Source of the DNA: Orobanche coerulescens
Lineage: Eukaryota > Streptophyta > Magnoliopsida > Lamiales > Orobanchaceae
Length of the DNA stretch: 64,000 nucleotides
Reading direction: 5' to 3'
NCBI GenBank assembly: GCA_033398695.1
Contig: CM065804.1
Location: 32,853,001-32,917,000 of the forward strand
A program made the position numbers and the translations under genes. Under the pieces are notes generated by a model. The model ran no database searches. It saw only the letters and a program-made list of their open reading frames with translations, and was not told the DNA's origin. Positions 45,381-57,029 of the stretch are shown piece after piece; positions within the stretch are counted from its first letter, which is position 1; each line of letters begins with the position of its first letter.

Positions 45381-46073
45381 CGGAAGTTAGACGGACCAGG
45401 TTCTTTTATAAAACGAATTGGACGACACACACAGGTATACTTCCTCCTCTTCCTCTGCACAAGCGATCGGCCAAGAACTTTTTGTTTCTCTTCTTCTTCT
45501 GGCATTCTTCTTGCATTCTTCAAAATCTAAGCAAGGTAAGTCTAAATTCCTAATCTTAATTGCTCTATGAATTGAAAGGTGAAGTTTTGTTATTCATTTG
45601 ATGATTGGTTATGTTTTTTTTCTTTTTTTTCAAAAGTTCTATCAAGTTGAGTTGAGAATATGATGATTTTGATTGATTATTGATGATTATCTTTCGATTA
45701 TGAACGAATTGATTATGTTTGTCATGATACTCGATTCAGGATGTTGTTTATGGGGATTGAATGAAGCCATGGTCATGTTTGTTCTTCAATTAAAAGTATG
45801 CACTCAAGGTGTTTGATGAAATGCTTGAATGAAAAATTCTTACTTGTTAAGTCAACGTTTTGAAACTATGTGCAACGAATTCCTTTCTGAATTTACAGCA
45901 ACCCCAACCCTTACGTCAATGTTAAACGTGAAAAGCTCAATTTTATTTCTCTCTCACGGCGGTGCTAGCTCGTTAAATTCTTGATTCATGTTGGATATCC
46001 TTAGCCGAGTAATGTTATTCTCATTATTGCTTAAGTAAGTAAACTCCGGTGTTTATATTTTCAGGACTCGCTA

Positions 46074-47385
46074 TGGCTAGAACCAAAAAGGTTAGCAAAA
46101 GGGCCAGGACGCAATCGTCCCCCACACGAGGGGAAACTTCACGGAGCCGAGCCGAGTCGGAGGCGCACCAATTTTTTGACCCGGAGATTCATAAAATCTT
46201 TAATGAAAAGATTCGTCCTCGGCCTTTGATTCCGAGCGGATTCACTCCGGCCCCCAGACGGAGCTTCTGACCATGATCGACGAGATGGGGTGGGCCCGTT
46301 TCGCTGCACCTCCTGAGCCGGCGGTGATCTCCATCGTACAGGAGTTTTATGCGAGCGCTCTGTTGAAGCACATTCAGGCGGGGCAGATGATACCACAGTC
46401 GGACACTCGGACGCAGGTCGATGTCCGAGGCATTACAGTAGATTTTTCGGTGGCTGCCATACAGAGATTATTCGAGCTGCCTGTGGTTGACGATACGGCA
46501 TATACGCGAGCTATAAGTGGCCTCACGAAGGAGGCCCTGCTCGAGACACTCACACAGCCCGGTTCCGACTGGGAGCTGCGTGCTCCGGGCTCCTCGGCTT
46601 TCTATTTTAAGAGCTCGCGCCTCAGTCGGCTCGGGCGAGCCTGGTTGTACTTCATCTGCGCACGTATTGACCCTACCTCACAGATCCGCACTGTTCTACT
46701 CTCTCGTGCCCGTACTTTATATGCTATCACTTTCGGGGTCAGATTCAATGTGGCCTCTCTGCTGGTCCGATCTATCTTCCAGTGTATTTAGGGAGGGGCC
46801 AAGACGGGGCTGAAGCACCCCTCTCTTATTTGCGCTCTTTGCCGCCAGTCAGGCATGACTTGGTCGAATGACGAGCCGATGTTAGCACCCCAGGGCCCGA
46901 TCGACCATCGCATCATTTCTAACTTCGATCAGTGGGAAGGAGCGGAAGCACACGCTCGTGGGCGAGGATTTCTACTTGATGAGGCACACAAGCAGTCCCC
47001 CGAGCCTCTCCTTCTGACGCAAGGGCAGATGGAGTCCAGCCCGCCGCCCGACAGAGAGCACTTGCAGGCGATGTTCGACGGGTTGAGAGAGGAGATGAGG
47101 AGAGAGAGAGGAGATGAGGAGAGAGAGAGACTTCTGGATGCACTGAGAGAGGAGAGGCGGACGGAGAGGGAGAGCATCATCGCTGCCATCCGAGATGAGA
47201 TGAGAGAGCAGGCCCGCCGGGCCAACCGACGTGAGGCGAGGCGCCTGGCAGCGAGAGATGCTTACCACCAGGAGCACCTTGTTGCATGGACGGCCCACAT
47301 TATGCACCCGGACGGGCCATGCATTCCACCTGTTCGGCCAGCCACACCACCCTTCTCGCCGGTCGACGCCGGCACCAGTTCGTGA
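46074..47385 (+). pseudogene. Sense 3' ORF with 'putative plant transposon protein' (Transposase_32-like) domain
   Basis: It begins MARTKKVSKRARTQSSPTRG (ATG 46073-46075), a basic, nuclear-signal-like N-terminus. A frameshift near 46268 leads to the domain FAAPPEPAVISIVQEFYASA, VDVRGITVDFSVAAIQRLFE and a block ending RTLYAITFGVRFNVASLLVR. An in-frame TAG at 46789 interrupts it. The C-terminal part (from 46855) has an Arg/Glu-rich coiled coil (47080-47260) and a Pro-rich end. Such ORFs are typical of the 3' region of Athila-like and related plant retroelements, and their role is unknown. The domain name is from memory of the family. Confidence 0.7.
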
Positions 47386-47920
47386 GCAGACTGTAGGGGA
47401 GTACTTGACCTTTTTATTTTATTGCATACTATTTTTTTTGTCCATTGAGGTCAATGTACATCCTAAGTTGGGGGGGGGGGGGGTTTACTTTTTGTTGCTA
47501 TTATTATTGCTGTACTTATTCGTTGCACTGTTCATTTTTTTCATTTTTTTTCGTTATTCTTTTTGTTGCTAGCCTTGCTTGCCGTGTTTTTAATTGCATT
47601 CATGAATTTTTCGTGCTTCATTTTTGTGTAAAACTGATGTTACGATACTGATTTCTCTCTAAAGAAACGGTTGAGTTTTAGTTGAGTTGCAGTCAGTGAT
47701 ATCTATTTCTGTTAAGTCTTCATTTAGGTCCGAAAATTTTTCGTTTTTGTAGAAATCTTAGCAGATAAGAAACAAGACATACTTGTTTTCAAATCGCCAT
47801 CTATACGTTTGGTTACACTTTTCGCGTAGCTAGTCGTCCAGTAACATAAGTCGTGTGGGCACCTAAATTGAGTTTAGAGTCGGACAGTTTTTCCCAAAAG
47901 TCGAGATATTATTTGTTCTA

Positions 47921-48100
47921 TGATGGGAAGTATAGTAACCGGGGGTATTCGCGTGACCCGTTGTTTACTCTCGCGTAAAACGACGACCCTGATTAGACTA
48001 GTGGTTTAGAGATTTCGCATGTGCATATGATGGGAAGCCTAGTAACCGCGGGTATTCGCGCGACCCATTGTTTACTCTCGCGTAAAACAGCGACCTTGAA
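47921..48100. repeat. Tandem duplication, period about 107 bp
   Basis: Units TGATGGGAAG...GTATTCGCG(T/C)GACCC...CTCTCGCGTAAAAC start at 47921 and 48028, with scattered differences. Confidence 0.75.
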
Positions 48101-48660
48101 TCGGACATGCGGGAATAGCTATCCGAGTTGTTTCTCCGCTGTGGAGGGGAACTTAGTAACTAGAAGCATCTATGTGCCCCATGAGTGTCTTTTACGTCAA
48201 ACGGTTCCCAATACACGAGAATGGAATTCCACCCTAGGATTATCCCGTTGAAACATCCCGAGATCCAAACCTAGTGGTCAACCCGAATCAATTTATTGAT
48301 CATATATATAAGGGAAGACTGTCCGAGGGTTATTTTTGATGAAACTCGTGAAATTTTTGCCACTAGACTGTGGGATTGGGCGAGTTAGCTTGTTTATTTT
48401 AACTCTTCATATTGGCGGTCAATTAAATTCACGCTTATTAATCTTTGAGCTAGATTTTCTTCATGCACGATTGATTAGGACTAAAATTGGTTACTTCGTG
48501 AAATCAGTGTCCTGGATGTGACTCACTATTACGATACTTATACTATTCTTTGAGATTTTCAGGGTAGTATTGATTAGGTTGAGCACTATGAGTTGCACGA
48601 TCATTCACGACATTCTTTTGTTTGAAATTGATTATTTTTGCTTGAGGACAAGTAAAGGCT

Positions 48661-48676
48661 CAGGTTTGGGGGTATT
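48661..48676 (+). other. Polypurine tract of Athila-like element
   Basis: CAGGTTTGGGGGTATT directly before the 3' LTR. Confidence 0.8.
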
Positions 48677-49974
48677 TGTTAGGCGTATTTTTATACTCTT
48701 ATTTATCATTATTTTGTATTCTTTTTATGATTAAATCTGCATAAATGAGCTTGTAATGCCCTATTCTTTTATGTTTTGCAGGAAATTGGAGTCGGGAAGC
48801 CGAAACGATGAAAAACGGGCGAAAACGGCGATTTTTGGCCTGGGGCCGCGGCACGTACCAAGTGAGCCGCGGCACACGAGGATGTCCAGCAGGCACCGAG
48901 CGCACTGTACTGTGAGCCGCGGCACGTTGCTGCTGAGCCGCGGCCCAGAAGAAAAAAATAGTGCCCAGGCATTCCGCTGAGCGCCGTGAGCCGCGGCCCA
49001 CGGGGCGGTTTTGGTGTGCTCTGCGCGGGTTTGGGCCGTTTTGAATCCGGTTCTCGACCTAATCACACGGACGCGTTTTGGAGGCTGCTGGGAGTTATAA
49101 ATAAGGGTTTAAGGTCATAATTGAGGGGATTATCTTGGAATCGGGGGATTATCGCGGAAGAGAGGAATCGATCATAAGAAGCAGAAGACACCAAGAGCAT
49201 AGGGCGGAAGCCAGAAGAACGGAGGAATCCGAGTTCTTCATCTGCGTTTGATTTCGATGCTTCCTTTCATTATTTCTGTATTTTTATCCTTTAGCATGTC
49301 AAGCTAAAACCCTGTTCTAGGATTTTGATGAAACCAAAGTTTTGACGAATTTGCTTTTGATTATCTATATAATTCCCTTTTCTGTTGAGTTTTCCCAATC
49401 GATTTTAATGCTTTCAATTGTGTGGCCAATAATTGGATTGTTTTAATTACGCAATTTGAATCTGGAGAGGAGAGTTGGTGAGGAACTATTGGTGAGAACA
49501 GTTTTATCTTGTGAGATAGGAATATACTTATAGGAACTACGTGGCCTTTTGAAGATTTTGTGCTTTTTGCCTATTGTCGAATCAATTCACCTAGGGATAG
49601 AGTGCATTATTCGCCTTAGAAAAATCTACTGACCTCGGGAGAGGCGGTAGAGTATATTAGCAATCTTCGCCTTCAATAAATTGGGGAAATCATTAACTTC
49701 AGATAATCGAGAGTAAATTCGGATAAACCAAGGTGGATTCACAATCCTAGACTTATTCATCATTTGATTTTCTTTCTTCGAGTGATCGTTTTTCTGTTTA
49801 TTATTGATTTTCTTTAGTTATTAATTGCAACCCAAATTTCGATTGTTCAAATAAAATTAGAATACATAAAAATCGGTAATTAGTGATTCAGTCCTCGTGG
49901 GAACGATAACTCACTCATCACTTTATTACTTGTCTACGATAACGTGCACTTGCGTTTAACGAAACATCGCAACA
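48677..49974 (+). repeat. Athila-like 3' LTR
   Basis: 1298 bp, TGTTAGGCG...CGCAACA. It retains intact GCCGCGGCAC motifs where the 5' LTR shows GCCGCAGCAC or GCCGCGACAC. Confidence 0.92.
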
Positions 49975-49979
49975 CTTAG

Positions 49980-50199
49980 ATAACTAGAAGTCTTTACACT
50001 CGTTGTAATAGATTCTAACATTAATATTTGTACTCCACAGTATACTTATTAATAACATCTCGCAAGAGCATTCAAGCCCGGGATTAACAACCCCGGCAAA
50101 TCTTGTGTTATTTATTTTCTCACGGAAGTGTTCTCGCATTTGTTTGTTACTCGATCGTTCCAGCAATACTATCTCCGGATAATATTTTGGGTAACAACA
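49980..50199 (+). repeat. Tat 5' LTR, right part
   Basis: It continues 40785 after the nested element and ends GGGTAACAACA. It matches 60946-61162. Confidence 0.92.
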
Positions 50200-50200
50200 A

Positions 50201-50217
50201 TTGGCGCTAGAGAAAGG
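50201..50217 (+). other. Primer binding site of Tat element
   Basis: TTGGCGCTAGAGAAAGG right after the LTR, the position and start (TTGGCGC) typical of Tat elements. Confidence 0.75.
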
Positions 50218-53200
50218 GGTTTCTAACCTTCATTTTTATTCCAACCGTCTCGAAGAACACTCACTGTTCTCCGTTTCAACTAGGCTCTCACTCCTGCCCC
50301 CGAGGGACGGTCCTAGCCTCTCACTTGATCAGTTCCAGACCGCGGAACAGATCGAGGAGGCTATAGCCATCCTCAGGGAGCGACGGAGGGCATGCGACTC
50401 GCCCACCATCACTCTGTCAACCATCCGCCGAGCAGGCAAGCGGAAGCTGAAGGGGATCTATGTTGAGAAATCGACAGAAAGCCCCGAGCCGCAGGAGAAA
50501 GCTCTCGTAAGGCGGGATGATTCCGTCTTCAGCCGCATAGGGAGCGATCCCTCATGGCGACCTGGGCACTCAGGCCCCAGCCGAGAGACATCGGAGTCCG
50601 AATCCTTTACCAGGAGTTCGGCATATCCGACTCCCAGAAGACAAGCCGGTCAGCGGGCCCCCACTCGCCCAAGAAATGAGCCTGCTGGCAGAGAACTCAT
50701 CATTCACCATGGGGCCAGGGGATCAGTGCACGATCACCTTGGCTCACGCTCCGGGAGCCAAATGGCGAGCAGTCAGGCAACGGCGATGGCTGCCATGCAG
50801 CGCCAGCTCGATGAGATGAAGGCGCTCCTGGAAACTGGGGCAGGCGCCAGGAGATCGATCACTGGACCAAGTGAACCACTCGCGGTCCAGATCGAGCTCG
50901 CCCCAGTTCAACCAAAGATCGCTCCCCCACAAACACCTCTATATGAGGGGAGATCGGGTCTGGAGACCCATTTGAGCAAATTCCGGATCTACATGACCGG
51001 ATGCGGAGCATCAGATGCGACGAAGTGTCGAATGTTCCCATTAACTCTGGTCGACCTCGCCCACAGGTGGTACATCTCACTACCACCTCGCTCAATCAAT
51101 TGCTTTGAGAAGCTGGCGAACGACTTCACGTCGTACTTCGCCTCCAAAGTTGCTCGGCCAGAAGGTCCCCACTGCATGATGAAAATCAGGCAGGGGAAGG
51201 ACGAGTCAGATGAAGATTACATCGACCGGGTAGACGAGATAGTCCTCACTGGCGAGCCCATTAGCGACGAGCTCGCTCTCTACTCAGTCCTGGGGGGATT
51301 CTACGGCCACTCACCCATGTTCAGGCACCTTACAAAGGACATCCCCCCGACCTACTCGGTCTTCTGCATCAGGGCTGCCGATTTCATGGCCAAGCAGAGG
51401 ATGCTCACCCTCCGCTTAGGCGAGGGATCTGCCGGAGAAGGGAGGGCGCCATCCCACGTCCAGAAGAAGGCGGTCGCCAAGCCCAGAAAGGCGGTCGCAA
51501 AGCCGCCTGGTGAGTTCAAATCCTTTGAGGATGTGGAGGTCCACCTCCTTCACAACCTCAACTTATCTCCGGCCCACATCTTTAACGCCATCAAGGGGCG
51601 CGAATGGCTTAACAAGCCAAAGCCGATAAGGGACCACAGTCATCTAGACCGCAGTAAATTCTGTGCCTACCACAAGAGTCCATGCCACAACACCAGCGAG
51701 TGCCGCGACCTCCTCAAACAACTCTGGCGACTGTTTGAGGAAGGCAAATTGGACAACTTGGTCACCAAGCCAGAACCTCGGACAGAGAGGACCGGAGGGT
51801 GCGAGCGCCGACAAAACGATGGGATCCCTTCCAATCCGGTCGCCAGGATCGAGCAAAATGAGCCGGAGTATTCCGACGAATCAATTCCTCCGATCAACCC
51901 TGGCAGTCGGATCAATATGCTTCAGGCTAGAGGTGGAAACCTCGGGGGCCTGTCCCCAGTTTCCACCATGTCGAATAGGAAGCGAAAAGCCGAACTGAGG
52001 GCGTTCGCCGGGGTCCATGTCGTGGTACCTCCTGAGCCGACCATCTCCAAAGATGCGCTCATCACCTTCTCCAACAAGGATAGGGAGGGGGTGCAGTGCC
52101 CCAAAGAGGATGCATTGGTGATCTCCGCGTGTATCCTTGGGAAAATAGTCGATCGCGTGCTGGTCGACAACGGGAGCTTCTGCAACATAATATTCAAGTC
52201 CGCTCTTGACCAGCTCGGCAACCTAACCAAGTTCATTAAGCCATTCGACATCGTGCTTCAAGGGTTCGGCGACAGCACAGTCCAAGCCTACGGAAGGATC
52301 AAGCTCTCTGTCGAGCTAATATGTTTTTACGATCCCAAGGTTAGGATTACTAGGAACCTAAATTTTGTAATCATAGATAGGCCCATCATCTATAATAGGT
52401 TCCTAGGTCATCCATTTCTAGAAACCTTTGAGGCGGTCGCCTCTTCCTTCTTTTACTGTATCAAATTCCCCATTATCGATGGGACGGTCGGTACTGTAAA
52501 AGGAGATCAGCTAATGGCAAAGAAATGTTTGAATTACTCCTATGTCGTAACTTCTTTCAATACTTCCCATGCTATGTGTAACATTGAAATGATCGACAAT
52601 CAACCCATGGAGATCGACGAGCCAAGCACATCGTACCAACCCGACTCAGAGGATGCCATCTCACATCAATTAACGGACGACATCGAGCCAAGGATCGGTT
52701 TCGAGCCAAGTCTCGACATCGACCCTAGGATCGAGTCTGGAAATCGTTCCAAACGAGAGGCGATCGTCCCCGTCGAAGAGTTGGAGAGTATAACGATAGA
52801 TCCGGCTCGCCCGGAGCGGAAAGTAAAAATCGGCGCAAGCATCGATCGCGAATTAAAAGAGGATCTGATCAATTTACTACATAAGAACATCGAAGTCTTT
52901 GCCTGGTCGCATCAAGTTATGGTTGGCATAAGCCCTGAACACGCTTGCCACTATCTAAAGATCGACCCGTCAAGGAAGCCTGTTCACCAGAAATGTAGGA
53001 AATTCGGTTCTGAGAAGTACGCAACACTCGACATAGAGGTCAAAAAGCTACTCAACAACAAACTAATCGGAGTAACTACAAACGAACCACAGTGGGTCGC
53101 CAACGCGGTGCTCGTCAAAAATCCGAACATCTCCTGGAGGTTATGCATCGACTTCACCGACCTCAATGCGGCATGCCCAAAAGATCACTTTCCGATGCCT

Positions 53201-53983
53201 CATATTGATCACTTGGTCGATAGTATAGTAGGTTGCGAAATGATGTCGTTCATGGATGCCTTCGCCGGATACCATCAAATCCCAATGGCGGAGAAAGACA
53301 TAAAGCACACATCTTTCCACACGGAAAAGGACATATACTTTTGGGTCCGAATGCCGTTCGGCTTGAAGAATGCGGGGGCAACCTACCAGCGTCTAGTCAA
53401 CAGAATGTTCGCCAATCAGATCGGCAAGACCATGGAGGTCTACATTGACGACATCGTGGTCAAAAGTCTCAAGAAGGAAGACCACCTCAATGAACTCGCT
53501 GAGACGTTCGCCATCCTCGAGAAGTTCAACATGAGACTGAACCCCAAGAAATGCAGCTTCGGGGTGGGCTCCGGAAAATTCCTGGGGCACATCGTGAGTG
53601 AAAGGGGGATCGAGGTGAACCCCACCAAGATTCAGGCGATCCTAGACATGCAGGAGCCACGGAAGGTCAAGCAGGTGCAACGACTCACAGGTTGTCTAGC
53701 CGCCCTCAACCGTTTCATATCTCGGCTCGGCGATAAAAGCAAGCCTTTCTTCGCGACCATAAAGAACAAAAAGTTCGCATGGACGAAGGAGAGCCAAATG
53801 GCGTTCGCCAAAATCAAGGAGTATCTATCTAACCCCCAGATCTTGGCAAAGCCGATACCCGGTGAAAAGCTATTCCTTTACCTGGCAGCCTCGGAGGTCG
53901 CACTGACTGCCGTTTTGGTGCGAGCGGAGGGACAAGTCCACTTGCCGATCTACTACGTTAGTCAAGCGCTCCATGACACATAA
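50201..53983 (+). pseudogene. Tat gag-pol part 1: Gag, protease, reverse transcriptase, RNase H start
   Basis: An open frame of 1260 codons. Its TTG start lies in the PBS, so it cannot be the real start; the first in-frame ATG is 50762 (MASSQATAMAAMQRQ). The Gag core includes LVDLAHRWYISLPPRSINCF and IRQGKDESDEDYIDRVDEIV, then a knuckle-like CAYHKSPCHNTSEC (about 51660-51702). The protease active site is VLVDNGSFCNIIF (52160-52200), with DNGS where DTGS or DSGS is common. RT has WRLCIDFTDLNAACPKD, PFGLKNAGATYQRLVNRMF and the catalytic EVYIDDIVVKS (YIDD at 53441-53452), then FLGHIVSERGIEVNP. RNase H starts at about 53800. The frame ends at TAA 53981-53983 inside ALHDT, a premature stop, since the same frame continues. 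Confidence 0.9.
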
Positions 53984-55198
53984 ACACGTTATACACCTCT
54001 GGAGAAGATTGCCTACGCCCTTGTTATGAGTGTTCGCAAGCTAAGGGCTTACTTCTTCGAACATCAAGTGGAAGTTCTGACGACTCTACCTCTAAGGCAA
54101 GTTCTACACCGGCCAGACACCAACGGGAGACTCCTCAAGTGGTCACTGGAGATCGCCCAATACGGTATCACATACGCTCCTCGCACAGCGATCAAAGGCC
54201 AGGCCCTGGCAGACTTCGTGGTGGAATTAACATTCCCTCACAGTCCGACCCAGATCGGCCGCCCTGCCTGGAAGCTGTACGTGGATGGCTCGGCGACCAA
54301 CTCGCGAGCAGGGGCAAGGATTGTCCTTATCAGCCCCGATGGGCAAAGTTTCACAAATGCTGTGCGTTTCGGGTTTCGGGCGACCAACAATGAAGCTGAG
54401 TACGAAGCCTTTGTAGGCGGGCTCGATCTAGCCCTCGCCCTAGATGTTCGTCGCCTCCATATCTTCATGGACTCCCTCTTGGTCGTGAACCAAGTCAAGG
54501 GAGAATATGAGGCGCGCGGTGAACAGATGGTCAAATACCAAGAATTGGTCTCCGAAATGTGCGCGAAATTTGAGGAAGTGCTAATCGAACAAGTCCCGAG
54601 AGAGCAAAACTCCCAGGCCGATGCCCTATCCAAGCTAGCGTCGTCAGATGGGGCAGCCGATTTCTCTAATATCCAAATCACAAAATCAGCAAGGCCGGCG
54701 ATCGACAGAAACATGGTTACCACAGTTGTTGTTGCCGAGGAGAACTGGATGACTCCGTTCATCAAATACTTAAAGGACGGAATGGTCCCTGACGACCGTA
54801 TCAAAGCTCGCCAACTCCAGCTCCGTGCGACCAAATACACCCTATTGGACGACCAGCTTTACAAGCGAGCTTTCAGCCTTCCCCTCCTCAAGTGTATTAC
54901 ACTGGAGGAAGGTCGGCTCTTTTTAGCCGAGATCCATGACGGGATCTGTGGAAACCATGCTGGCAGACGAGCTCTCATCCATAAAACAACCAGGCAAGGT
55001 TTTTTCTGGCCTTCACTTCAGAAGGATGCGATCGCCTATGCCAGATCGTGTCACAGATGCCAAGTAATGGGTCCAAATATCAAACTCTCCCTCGAGCAGC
55101 TCACCTCAATGTACAACCCATGGCCATTCGCGCAATGGGGAATCGACCTTATAGGTCCCTTGCCGACGGCTCCAGGGGCTGTAAATTTGCCATCGTAG
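53984..55198 (+). pseudogene. Tat pol part 2: RNase H, archaeal-type RNase H, integrase N-terminus
   Basis: In frame with part 1 after the stop: TRYTPLEKIAYALVMSVRKL and LKWSLEIAQYGITYAPRTAI end the first RNase H. The extra archaeal-type RNase H follows (KLYVDGSATNSRAGARIVLI, NNEAEYEAFVGGLDLALALD, QVPREQNSQADALSKLAS), which is diagnostic of Tat. The integrase HHCC zinc finger is at 54934-55065 (HDGICGNHAGRRALIH...SCHRCQ). The first catalytic Asp is in QWGIDLIGPLP. The frame breaks near 55178 (CCAGGGGCTGTAAATTTGCC), giving a stop at 55196-55198. Confidence 0.9.
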
Positions 55199-55963
55199 GG
55201 GTCGACTATTTCACAAAATGGGCTGAGGTCGAGCCACTCAAGAAGATCGGCCAAGAGCAAGTAATCAAGTTCATCTGGAAAAACATCATATGCCGATTCG
55301 GTCTGCCCCAGGCCATCATCTCCGACAACGGAAAGCAGTTCGACGGCTTAGAAGTCATGCAATTCTGTGAGAAGTGGGAATCAAAAAGTTGTTCTCGGCC
55401 CCTACCACCATCAGACAAACGGGCAGGTAGAAGCCGAAAATAAAATCCTCAAACACACGATTAAAGCACGACTCGAATCTAGGCAAGGACGATGGGCGAG
55501 CGAGCTCCCAGACATTTTGTGGTCTTATAAAACTACGACCCGTAATTCAATCGGTGAAACACCGTTCGCCCTCGCCTTCGGAATACAAGCGGTGATCCCC
55601 TCGGAGATCGCCGTCCTCAGCCATCGAACCGAACAAGAGATGACGACAGACAATGATGTGGCCCGACGGATCGACCTTGACATGCTCGAAGAACGACGAC
55701 TGACCTCAGAAATGAAGAATACTATCCACAAAAGGAGATCCGAGAAGTTCTTCAATTCGAAGGTCAAGGAAAGAAGGTTCCAAGTAGGCGACCTAGTCCT
55801 CAAAAAGATCCAAACCCACACAGGAGTTTTTGGCCCGAATTGGGAAGGCCCCTTCAGGATATCTAAGTGGCTAACTAGGGGAGCCTACGAACTTGAACAC
55901 CCTGACGGTACTCCGGACCAATATCCCTGGAACGCCGTACATCTGAAGAAATACTACTAGTGA
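55179..55963 (+). pseudogene. Tat pol part 3: integrase core and C-terminus
   Basis: After the first frameshift, KFAIVGVDYFTKWAEVEPLK and AIISDNGKQFDG (second Asp) are read in +1 (55178-55380). A second shift near 55380-55390 restores the original frame: GPYHHQTNGQVEAENKILKH (Glu), LPDILWSYKTTTRNSIGETP, KVKERRFQVGDLVLKKIQT and a C-terminal NWEGPFRISKWLTRGAYELE, ending at TAG 55961. All DDE residues are present, but the frame is broken twice. Confidence 0.9.
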
Positions 55964-55989
55964 AAACTTTGTATTCAGTTTCAACTACC

Positions 55990-56540
55990 CTATGTACAAG
56001 GAATATAATGAAATTTCTTCCTATCCCATCTATTCTAGCGATCGCCCCATCAGGCATATCGTATACCGTCGAGGATTGTCGTTCAAACATGGCGATCCGA
56101 GGTAGAAATAATGCATCCATGGTCCTGGAGGTCGATGGAACCGACATCTTCGCCCATGCAAGGTTCCTTTGGGTTGAGATCGTCCGCCCTTCGTTTAAAT
56201 ACGAGGGCGGCGTAGCCGAAAGACCCTCCAAAATAATCTGTGGACACGTTCGCACGCCCTCAAAGTACATCATCTAACATGATGTACTCGGACAAGGCGG
56301 CGCGTCCCTACCCCATCACAACGTATACCATCGAGGGTCGCCATCTAACATGCCGACCCGAGGTAGAAAGGTGCTAACAAAGCCGCAGACATAGAGTCGA
56401 ATAAACCGACGACGCCCCGTGCAAGGACTTCTCCAGACCAAGATCGCCCACCTTTCGTTTAAGTACAAGGCGGGCGCAGCCTAACGGAGGACCCTCACAA
56501 TAAAGTGAGTCGTGGGAATGTCCCTCGCACACAAAGACAC
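55990..56540. repeat. Diverged tandem repeats 3' of Tat pol (period about 267 bp)
   Basis: Units begin near 56060 and 56325 with TATACC(G/A)TCGAGG and share CCGAGGTAGAAA and CCTTTCGTTTAA(A/G)TAC. The spacing and content are similar, with many substitutions. No ORF. Confidence 0.65.
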
Positions 56541-57029
56541 GGTTGTGGAGGTCAGTCCATCGAACTCCGCGACCATGCACGATTCCTCAGAGTCGGCAAA
56601 ACTGAAGATAGCTCACCAAACATACTATTTTTGTTCCCTTACTTACAATAAGTAAACAAAAACAAGGGGCAAGGAAGTGGAGCTAGTCCTAGATACGATC
56701 GGAAAGACGGGACCGTACCCGATCGGCTTCGTTCAAACACACGCAGGACGATCGGTTTTGTTCAACAATATTTACAAGTAAGAATTTCCAAACATGTCAA
56801 TACATTCAACATTCAAACAATCGGTCGGGCGAACAAGACATCGAAAGCAATCATACACACACTTGTAAAAATTCGCATGCAAACATTCAAAGGCGATCGT
56901 ACATGTAAAGAATCAGGTGCAAAAAAAAGAGTATTTTATTCATTATCAAGAAGTTCATACAATACAAAGCCCGAAGGCAATACAAAGAAAAAGCAAAAAG
57001 TTACAAGTAAAGGAAGACAAAGAAATCAC
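56541..57029. other. Non-coding stretch between 3' repeats and antisense gene
   Basis: AT-rich, with no ORF. It should hold the 3' UTR and poly(A) signals of the antisense gene. Confidence 0.5.

Larger units (their letters stand above)
47386..48676. other. 3' untranslated region of Athila-like element
   Basis: 1.3 kb with no supported ORF. It includes a G run (47469-47483), a 107-bp-period duplication (units starting at 47921 and 48028, sharing TTTACTCTCGCGTAAAAC) and the polypurine tract at its end. Confidence 0.6.
40786..49974 (+). mobile_element. Athila-like Ty3/gypsy element lacking RT and integrase (9.2 kb)
   Basis: Perfect target duplication cttag (40781-40785 and 49975-49979), inserted in the Tat 5' LTR. 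The LTRs are 40786-42104 (1319 bp) and 48677-49974 (1298 bp), with TGTTAGGCG...CGCAACA ends. Order: PBS, gag-protease, a short pol C-terminal remnant, a GCCGCGGC-rich block, a sense 3' ORF, polypurine tract. RT, RNase H and integrase are absent, so it depended on another element to move. Confidence 0.93.

Noticed and set aside
46917..47310. Minus-strand Ser/Leu-rich ORFs
   Set aside because: Shadows of the Arg/Glu-rich coiled coil of the sense ORF.
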